Shown here piece after piece: positions 15,101 through 20,932 of a stretch of 20,932 nucleotides of DNA. The notes beneath the pieces are model-generated. The model was not told the origin of the DNA, made no database searches, and saw nothing but the letters and a program-made list of their open reading frames with translations. The position numbers and the translations under genes were made by a program. Source of the stretch: Jaenimonas drosophilae. Taxonomy: Eukaryota; Euglenozoa; Kinetoplastea; Trypanosomatida; Trypanosomatidae. The stretch is taken from positions 1 through 20,932 of the forward strand of contig JASAON010001397.1 of assembly GCA_030849065.1 (NCBI GenBank). The letters are read 5' to 3'. Every line of letters starts with the position of its first letter. Positions within the stretch are counted from its first letter, which is position 1.

Positions 15101-18100
15101 CTCACTTCTGGGGTTGTGTCTCGCCTGATTCACGTACACGACCAACAACAACAACAACAAGAACACGATGAATCAGCTTCAGAGCACCTCATCATTTCTG
15201 CCCTCTCCATGCTAACCACGCTCTTCGGCATGGGCTGGGGGAAACTCCTCACGTCTTGCGAAGATGATGCGTACGTGGAGGCCATCACGATGCGCCATGT
15301 GGCGCGCATGGTGGAACACAACCCATCGCCATGGATCCGTGAGGGCCAACATCTTCTGGAGTTTGGTTGTAGGGTGTGGGAGCGCAACACCACCTCACCT
15401 GCTCTACGTGCAGCACTCGTGGAGGCCACGCACGCCATGCTGCAACACACGTTGCGTTGGTCTGGGGAGGATTGCTACCGTGGATATGCGTACATGGCCT
15501 GCAACTCCTTCTTTTCAGCGGTGTTGGCGAGCCTCTCAGCGCTGCGTGAGCGCGGCGTGGCGATGTGCGCAATCGATGCCGTCGTAGGACCGCGGCTCAT
15601 TGATTCCAGCCAACAAGCGCAGGAGGAGGTGGAGATGTTGGTGGCATCGCACGCAGCGCCTGGTGCAGATCGTGTGGCTCTCCTCTTCCCACCCGCACTG
15701 GCCTACGTGCTTCATCACTGCGCCACCGAGAAACCGGCTGAACGCGTGCGTGTGCTGAAGCACATGGCAGGCCGTGTTGGCATATCGATGGAGAAGATTC
15801 CGAGCCTCACGCATCAGTGGCTCATCCCCATTGTGGTTTATATAATCTCGATGGAGGCTGACGCACGATTGCGCCAATCCATGGAGATGGTGCTCAGCAC
15901 ACAACAACATGCTGGCGCAGCAACCCCATCCACATTGTGGCGGCTGCGTGAGGCCACCAACACCGACACGTTGCAGGTGGCGTTGCAACACGTTGTGAGC
16001 CTCGCTGAGTGCCCCTCCACCCCGCGTGGCGTGGCGCGCGCGCTGGAGCTGCCCGTGCCCCTCTCCGTTGCCACACATGAGCTCTCCAAATCATTGCTGA
16101 AGTTGTTGGATGAGGTGGATCTTCGCATGGGCCTACGACGGCAGAGTGGTGCCACCAATGCCACCACCTCCGCAGCCCCATCATCATCATCAGCAACAAC
16201 AACAACAACAATGATGTGCAGCAGTTGGTCGCGCCGACGGTGGTTGCTCGGCTTGGCGGCGATGATCCGCGTGCTGGGCCACGAGGCGATGCTGATGGAG
16301 GCCAAGCTAGCCGCCACGCTGGATATCCTCAGCACAGACCCCGGCCTGGTGGAGGCGGTGTGCTTGGTGCAGTATGAGCTGATTCACGGCGCGCCATCTG
16401 AGCATTTGGTGGAGCATGCGGCGGCGATGGTGGCCAACTTCGTGAGCCTCGAACAACATGGACGATTGTGTGCCGCCTCGCTGCACCTCAGCCAGCGAGC
16501 GCTGCACCTCCTTCACACCAAAACACCAACCTCGGTGGTGTGGCAGTCCTTCGTGCAGGTGTTGTGTGCCCGGAGTGCGTTGATGGCAGACCTCGGGAGG
16601 GAGCTGGGCTCAACAGGAAACGTGGCGGTGGCCAACCAAGCCTTGTTGCTCGACGGTTTCATTCGCGTGATGGATACGAGCAGCATCAAGTGCAGGGCCA
16701 TCTTCGCACAAGGTTTGTACGAGCACCTGCGTGCGGCAGATCGGAGTAGTCGCGAGGCCTTTTCTGCCGCTGCGGCAGAGCGTGGTGATGTCCTTCCAGC
16801 CTTGTTGCGATGTGTGCGCGAGGTCAGCGATGAGGATGCGCAGTACGCACTGAAGTGCCTCGGGCTGCTTGGTGCCATGGTGCCGCAACCACAAATCAGA
16901 GAGAAGGCCACCCACAACAACAGCAACAACAACAACAACACACATGGAAGCAGCTCGTCTTCTTCCTCCTCACCACCATCATCATCATCATCATCATTGA
17001 CGCAGAGCCGTGGCCTGCAAGTGGAGTCGGTGCTGCATTGGCGTGTGTTGGCCGCCACCCTCCTCGGTGAATTCTGCTACCGGGCGATGAGCAACACCAC
17101 AGACGCTGGCATCCATGATCGCACAGGTTATGCCGTGCAGGAGCTCATTCGTGCGTGTTGCCAAGCAGAGCGTGTGGCCAACTGCGGCCCCCCTCTCCGG
17201 GAGGAGGAGCTCGTACACGTGGAGGAGCTCCAGCGCTATTCGTGGTGGAGTGCTGTGCCGCCCTCGGCGCAACGCCTTCTCACGCCATTTCTTACAACGA
17301 AGTTGGTCTTGCACATTTATTCAGAGAAGGAGCGGCGTAGCCCCAACTACACCACGGGTATGCCCTTTCAAGCGTGGTTGGTGGGCTTCTTCAGCACCCT
17401 GACGGCCCACTGCCGCAGCACCTTTGTGGAGATGATTGTGCCTTTTCATAATTTAGCCAAACGGAGTAGTGGGGTGATGGAGTTCCTGCTACCTTACGTC
17501 ATGGTGCACCTCATTGAGGGCGGGGAGCACAAGGCGTGGGAGGCCATGTTGGTGGAGATGGAGGCCATCTTTTCCTCGGTGAAGGAGGTGCCAAGTGGCG
17601 GCGCTGCCACGACCCCCACTGCCACCACTGCAACAACCATGCAACAACATGAAGATGATCTCTCTAGCCACAGACGCATCTCCACGCAGGAACATATTCA
17701 TCTCCTGCTTCATGTGGTGGAGGATTTAGCACATCTACGCTGGCTACTCTTGCGTGTTGGCCATCGCATTGACCGGAAGCCAGAGCTCCAGGACGCCGAC
17801 GTACAAGCGTGCGTGTTGTTGGCGGCAAAGGTGGAGAGCTTCTTGCATCGTCTGCCGTGGTCAAAGCGGGCGTTGGCGGCGGAGGCGGTGGGCAGCCACA
17901 TGGTTGCGCTGCGTTGCGTGGAGGCCTCCAACGGCCTTCCTGTGCAGGTGGATGAGCTGAAGAGGCTGCCGATGCAGGCGCTCTTCGCTGCGCTCAATGA
18001 TCGAGATTCGGCGCGCTCTCTCCACCGATCGCGGCCCAGCGCCACGCCTGAGGAGGCCGCCTTCTCGTGCGAGCACAATGGTGATTGGCAGTCTGCACTG

Positions 18101-20932
18101 CAACACTCTGAGCTCGCACTTCAGCGCCGGCCAGACAGCTTCCCTCATCAGGTGATCGCGCTGCGATGCATGCGCCAACTCTGCCAGCTGCAGCTGATGT
18201 TGCGGTACGGCAACGCACTCCTGACGGAGATGCAGGACGGCCGCCGCCGACGGCACACCTCAACAACCTGTTCGGAGGTGGCCGTGCCGCACCGGATGGA
18301 GGTTATTCAGAACTTCGCCAACGATGCCGCCTGGAGGCTTGGGGAGTGGTCCATGATGATGAAGGTGGGAGAGGAGGTGAATGTGGAGGTTGCTCCTCCG
18401 AGCCTTGCCACACCGGTGTTTCGTTTGGTACAGCAGTTGGATGAAGGAGGTAGCAAGAATCGTTTGGTGCAACGTGCGGTGGAGGAGGAGTGCCGCAAGC
18501 TCACCGCCTCGATTAGAGCCGCCTCCACGGAGGGATACAGCATGCAGGTTTATCCCCACGTGGCGCTGCTCCATGGGCTCATGGATGTTGTATACGTGGA
18601 TGAGCTGATGACGGGGCAGCGCGAGATGCCCAAGTCGGGGCTGCGTACGATTATCCGCGAGCATCTGAGCACACGCCTGCATCTCACCGACGCCACTCTT
18701 GATAGTCGCGAGCCCCTCTTGGCCCTTCATCGAACCATTTACGGCACCTTGGGGATGCAGGAGGAGGTGGCCCACACATGGATGGAGCAGGCGGAGCTAC
18801 TCCGCCGCTCTGGCTTTAACGAGCCCGCCCTCGGTGCCGCTAGACGTGCGCTCTTGGATGGTGGTGGTACTTCCATGAACGCCTCCCTCTACGCCATGAT
18901 GATGGAGCTCCTCGTGGAGGTACATAGCCCCTTGCAGGCCATTGAGTTTGCGGAGGAGCAGATTCGCCACAACGCCGACCTCTGCCCCGCCATTTCTGCC
19001 TTTTTGCACGTGAGCATCACGAAGCTGCGCGTGGAGATTGGCTCCCAGACACCGGCAGAGGTGTTGGCCTCCTACTCCACGGCCCTCCACCTGCATGAGT
19101 CGGAGCGAGTGCATCACCACATCGCCCTCTTCTACGACCACCTCTTCACCCTTCGCTGCCCCAACCCTCCACACCTCGGTGGCGAAGGTAGTGAGGTGGC
19201 CATGTCGGAGTTGTTGAGCTCAACGGAATCTTTATGCATGCTGGCCATGGATCACTTTGGCCGCTCATTGCGCTTGGGTTCTTCACGCGTGTGGGTCTCG
19301 CTGCCACGGATGCTAACCTTGTGGCTCGATACCACACTACGTCTTTCCCACATCAGCGACGCCCATCGCTCCCACGCACGGGCGCGGGTGGTCTTGGATA
19401 AACTGAACCAGCTCATGAAGAGCTTCCTCGTTGGGCCCACGGCCATTGCTCCACAGATTCTCATCACCGCCCTCAGCCAACTACTCTCACGATTGATTCA
19501 TCCATGCAGCGCCATCATCACCCACGCCATCACTCACCTCATGACCATCTTCCCGCAACAGTGTCTGTGGCTCGTCCTGCCCATTTGCTTCAGCAAGCAA
19601 GAAAACCGCGCCAAGTGCGCCAAGAACGAAGTTCTCCGTCGCTTCGCTGACACCAACACCGCCAACGCACACATCCTCTCCAACGCCTTCGATATCTTCA
19701 GCTGCCTCAGCGCCATTTGCAACGCCCCGGCCTCCACCTTCACCAACAACAACAACAACGTATCTCTTCGTCAGCAGCCCTACGTGACGGTTCTGGAGCC
19801 GAAGCTGCCGCAGGCCAACTTCATTCTCCCCACCATGGCCAATCTGAGCCCCAACATCCACGCCGCCACACAGGCGGAGGTCTTCCCCACGGGCCCCACG
19901 TTTCACCACTTTGATGATCGTGTGGAGGTGATGAGCTCGATGCAGAAACCGAAGCGGATATGGATTGTGAGCAACGAGGGCCACACGGTGCCCTTCTTGT
20001 GCAAGTCCAAGGACGAGCCACGCAAGGATATACGCATGATGGAGATAGCCTCACTCATCAATACCCTCTTCCTCACCGACGCCGAGGCCCGACGCCGGCA
20101 CTTTTCTCTCCGCCGCTACAGCATCGCCGCCCTCAATGATGATTGCGCCGTGATTGAGTGGGTCCACGACGTTAGCCCGTTGAGGGCGGTGGTGTACCAA
20201 CACAGTGGCCTCATGAGCACGGGTGTGCGTGTTTCACAGGTGCGGGCGTGGCACGCCAAGGTGGAGAGCAAGGTGCTCACCAAGATGAAGCTCTTCACTG
20301 ACCACATCCTCCCCGCCGCCCCGCCCATCTTGCACTTTTGGTTTGATAGCCAATTTCGCAGCGTGGAGAGTTGGTACGAGGCACGCAAGCTCTTCACCCA
20401 ATCCACCGCGCTTTGGAGCATCGCGGGCCACATTGTGGGTCTCGGCGATCGCCACAGCGAAAACTTGATGCTCGATACGGTGCGCGGTGAGATGATGCAC
20501 GTGGATTTCGCCTGCATGTTTGATAAGGGTGAGCTGCTCGAGGTGCCCGAGGTGGTGCGTTTCCGCCTAACGCCGAACATGGTGGATGGGATGGGCATCG
20601 CCGGCACCGATGGGCCTTTCCGTGCGGCCTGTGAGATTGCGTTGCGGTGCCAAATGATGCACCGCACCGCGGTGATGAGTGTGGTGGAGACGTTGCTCCA
20701 CGACCCCCTCGTGGAGTGGTCTTCCAGAAACAGCAAGAAGTCGGTGGACCCGAAGCCGCTCTTTGATCGTGTGGCGCGGCGCCTCAACGGCTATCTCGAT
20801 CTCTACTCCGCCGGCCATGAGAAGGACACGCTCGCCCTCAACGTGGAATCACAGGTGGCGAAGCTCATTAGCCACGCTTCTGCACTGGAGAATCTGTCGG
20901 AGATGTATATTTGGTGGATGGCGTGGGTGTAG
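12143..20932 (+). CDS. ATR: ATR-type PIKK DNA-damage checkpoint kinase, complete
   Basis: The frame encodes 2929 residues from the first ATG after the acceptor and ends at TAG in the last three bases of the window. The kinase domain is clearly ATR-like: ATP-binding Lys2621 in CKSKDEPRKD, then MMEIASLIN, LNDDCAVIEWV, catalytic loop GLGDRHSEN with Asp2769 and Asn2774, the metal-binding segment HVDFACMF with Asp2788, and FRLTPNMVDGMG followed by LLHDPLVEWS, both specific to ATR/Mec1 rather than ATM, TOR or DNA-PK. The last ~33 residues form a FATC domain ending NLSEMYIWWMAWV. A FAT domain of helical repeats fills roughly residues 1880-2560, and the N-terminal ~1850 residues are HEAT-like helices. 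ATR senses single-stranded DNA and stalled forks with its partner ATRIP. Ser, Asn, Gln, His and Asp runs (at about 12341, 12860, 13709, 14579, 15143, 16914 and 19744) interrupt the solenoid, presumably in loops. The length is close to human ATR (2644) plus these insertions. Confidence 0.93.
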   Translation: MEVRRSATGQHRSSTHVSAKMELKSCGEEAQRLIAEVSSPSRSLPHFSQQLLALLWRLRPFLFMTSTTNTNTNNNSNNMNHHHHQHMLAASLYQSGDDERDDAIARTALRIYLSALQIAVETPLVVLHGCTTLLQRLTSLADPSASRWVQSSERYLAAVVSAMLTLHKWRCDVVHDVLRSTLMGVARVVANAASTYVGSSAPRRCTIGIHEHTPVLLSEWLQNPQEQRRVLRGGVEDGTSSSSSSTSATMSQSELQQLLFCGEMVCETTTELVRAAFGVCHIVREVAHDRLHHFLSAEERHALLQLAAFILAVRLDEPSRDEHQHDDGGRRRRLEPTSSSLIMGTNQRLHRTAGALVELARGEGWLLPDVHGPMMLYTLVMRLSAHASVEDVEAWEGSLLMWLVRSIRDGVVQPSAWRDVLERMHGLVLMLMCVQRWRTAAANTSISASWMMKNGAHHHQLVNQLMLLWRCCAGLLTEGECRCQAQVLLVQLLGASPREHVLAYFSTPTPFTWWLDDVLLGNSSSSSSSSFHQHNWHALIAALPEEVAHQLVGAAYTHMMEMKLDEYERAWLLANMFVCLEQQAASSRGGTECNHTPPTATSATATATSSSPSSLEHVRVEVRGVVELALRDGVSEARFATCVQILVLLHANNTSRHVGEWWSHMEHFLRVVPVEKFWTCPNVTCQLMYHVMVDDAPDAVVQHLLRLVPPLTTSSPSSSSSSSSVRMMRTASNLLAGLGRGLTERLRALMKGVPLSWIASPATTATSCARMAADPPHALMAVLHVLEHHLQWMKDVRSFLLTILPARTMDVGDDDDDEWCSAVGLVVESYQRALLLLHVLCVPFSPTGAPMREENEVVEVESNEDSVDVLELSNDPPAMPRDLFSARLEKLVMELRGHAHHLLLVLHPLYVELRGDANHTCIHALRDAIFQAIALSAVLQQQHHQQQQQHVAVVEILFEHMDAWTHAPALLGHGCLALTWMLQHQRLTSGVVSRLIHVHDQQQQQQEHDESASEHLIISALSMLTTLFGMGWGKLLTSCEDDAYVEAITMRHVARMVEHNPSPWIREGQHLLEFGCRVWERNTTSPALRAALVEATHAMLQHTLRWSGEDCYRGYAYMACNSFFSAVLASLSALRERGVAMCAIDAVVGPRLIDSSQQAQEEVEMLVASHAAPGADRVALLFPPALAYVLHHCATEKPAERVRVLKHMAGRVGISMEKIPSLTHQWLIPIVVYIISMEADARLRQSMEMVLSTQQHAGAATPSTLWRLREATNTDTLQVALQHVVSLAECPSTPRGVARALELPVPLSVATHELSKSLLKLLDEVDLRMGLRRQSGATNATTSAAPSSSSATTTTTMMCSSWSRRRWLLGLAAMIRVLGHEAMLMEAKLAATLDILSTDPGLVEAVCLVQYELIHGAPSEHLVEHAAAMVANFVSLEQHGRLCAASLHLSQRALHLLHTKTPTSVVWQSFVQVLCARSALMADLGRELGSTGNVAVANQALLLDGFIRVMDTSSIKCRAIFAQGLYEHLRAADRSSREAFSAAAAERGDVLPALLRCVREVSDEDAQYALKCLGLLGAMVPQPQIREKATHNNSNNNNNTHGSSSSSSSSPPSSSSSSLTQSRGLQVESVLHWRVLAATLLGEFCYRAMSNTTDAGIHDRTGYAVQELIRACCQAERVANCGPPLREEELVHVEELQRYSWWSAVPPSAQRLLTPFLTTKLVLHIYSEKERRSPNYTTGMPFQAWLVGFFSTLTAHCRSTFVEMIVPFHNLAKRSSGVMEFLLPYVMVHLIEGGEHKAWEAMLVEMEAIFSSVKEVPSGGAATTPTATTATTMQQHEDDLSSHRRISTQEHIHLLLHVVEDLAHLRWLLLRVGHRIDRKPELQDADVQACVLLAAKVESFLHRLPWSKRALAAEAVGSHMVALRCVEASNGLPVQVDELKRLPMQALFAALNDRDSARSLHRSRPSATPEEAAFSCEHNGDWQSALQHSELALQRRPDSFPHQVIALRCMRQLCQLQLMLRYGNALLTEMQDGRRRRHTSTTCSEVAVPHRMEVIQNFANDAAWRLGEWSMMMKVGEEVNVEVAPPSLATPVFRLVQQLDEGGSKNRLVQRAVEEECRKLTASIRAASTEGYSMQVYPHVALLHGLMDVVYVDELMTGQREMPKSGLRTIIREHLSTRLHLTDATLDSREPLLALHRTIYGTLGMQEEVAHTWMEQAELLRRSGFNEPALGAARRALLDGGGTSMNASLYAMMMELLVEVHSPLQAIEFAEEQIRHNADLCPAISAFLHVSITKLRVEIGSQTPAEVLASYSTALHLHESERVHHHIALFYDHLFTLRCPNPPHLGGEGSEVAMSELLSSTESLCMLAMDHFGRSLRLGSSRVWVSLPRMLTLWLDTTLRLSHISDAHRSHARARVVLDKLNQLMKSFLVGPTAIAPQILITALSQLLSRLIHPCSAIITHAITHLMTIFPQQCLWLVLPICFSKQENRAKCAKNEVLRRFADTNTANAHILSNAFDIFSCLSAICNAPASTFTNNNNNVSLRQQPYVTVLEPKLPQANFILPTMANLSPNIHAATQAEVFPTGPTFHHFDDRVEVMSSMQKPKRIWIVSNEGHTVPFLCKSKDEPRKDIRMMEIASLINTLFLTDAEARRRHFSLRRYSIAALNDDCAVIEWVHDVSPLRAVVYQHSGLMSTGVRVSQVRAWHAKVESKVLTKMKLFTDHILPAAPPILHFWFDSQFRSVESWYEARKLFTQSTALWSIAGHIVGLGDRHSENLMLDTVRGEMMHVDFACMFDKGELLEVPEVVRFRLTPNMVDGMGIAGTDGPFRAACEIALRCQMMHRTAVMSVVETLLHDPLVEWSSRNSKKSVDPKPLFDRVARRLNGYLDLYSAGHEKDTLALNVESQVAKLISHASALENLSEMYIWWMAWV
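12860..12877 (+). repeat. (TCA)6 microsatellite in ATR
   Basis: Six perfect TCA units encode six Ser in the N-terminal solenoid of ATR. Confidence 0.9.
13709..13729 (+). repeat. (TCA)7 microsatellite in ATR
   Basis: Seven perfect TCA units and a following TCT encode eight Ser. Confidence 0.9.
15143..15160 (+). repeat. (CAA)6 microsatellite in ATR
   Basis: Six perfect CAA units encode six Gln between two helices of the solenoid. Confidence 0.9.
16914..16997 (+). repeat. Compound AAC/TCA/TCN low-complexity tract in ATR
   Basis: An AAC-rich block (Asn with one Ser) is followed by mixed Ser codons and a TCA run, giving the longest low-complexity insertion in ATR (about 28 residues). Confidence 0.85.

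Noticed and set aside
1..20932. CRISPR array, insertion sequence, retroposon, tRNA or rRNA gene
   Set aside because: No spaced direct repeats, transposase or reverse transcriptase motifs, terminal inverted repeats, long poly(A) tail or cloverleaf-type sequence were seen; repeats are simple microsatellites or short in-gene tandem units.
1..20932. A functional operon linking the nuclease, protease, IFT54 and ATR
   Set aside because: Co-orientation is the normal state in kinetoplastid polycistronic units and does not imply shared function; the products belong to different compartments and pathways.

Overview
The window looks like nuclear DNA of a kinetoplastid flagellate, most likely a trypanosomatid or close relative. 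Nine protein genes lie on the + strand, all without introns, separated by 167 to 550 bases. Each gap before a gene holds a pyrimidine tract followed by an AG, as expected for spliced-leader trans-splicing of a polycistronic transcript. In seven of the eight complete genes the first ATG after the predicted acceptor is the start supported by protein features. The product set (IFT54, ATR, an m-AAA protease) shows a ciliated eukaryote with mitochondria. The genus cannot be read from the sequence.

Layout: (1) 1-2172, a 5'-truncated PD-(D/E)XK nuclease of the YqaJ/lambda-exonuclease type with a large insert in its catalytic core; (2) 2444-3031, an unrecognised 195-residue protein; (3) 3220-5307, an m-AAA type AAA+ zinc metalloprotease with an unusual Pro/Gln-rich N-terminus; (4) 5858-7024, a coiled-coil and acidic protein with a possible doublecortin-like C-terminus and a suspicious middle section that reads better in another frame; (5) 7284-7841, a Fyv7/CCDC59-like rRNA-processing protein; (6) 8136-8285, a candidate 49-residue membrane protein; (7) 8632-10572, an unrecognised protein with a mitochondrial-type presequence; (8) 11109-11975, a compact IFT54/TRAF3IP1; (9) 12143-20932, a full-length ATR-type checkpoint kinase whose stop codon is the last three bases of the window.

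In kinetoplastids, neighbours in a transcription unit are generally not functionally related, so the genes are best read separately: DNA repair and checkpoint (1, 9), mitochondrial protein quality control and another mitochondrial role (3, 7), ribosome assembly (5), flagellum and perhaps microtubules (8, 4). A shared trait is simple-repeat insertions (AAC, GAT, CAT, TCA, CAA) giving runs of Asn, Asp, His, Ser and Gln inside otherwise conserved proteins. I see no mobile element, CRISPR array, tRNA or rRNA gene. I find no clearly new multi-gene system; the most unusual items are the frame anomaly in gene 4, the N-terminus and pore loop of the protease, and the split catalytic core of the nuclease.
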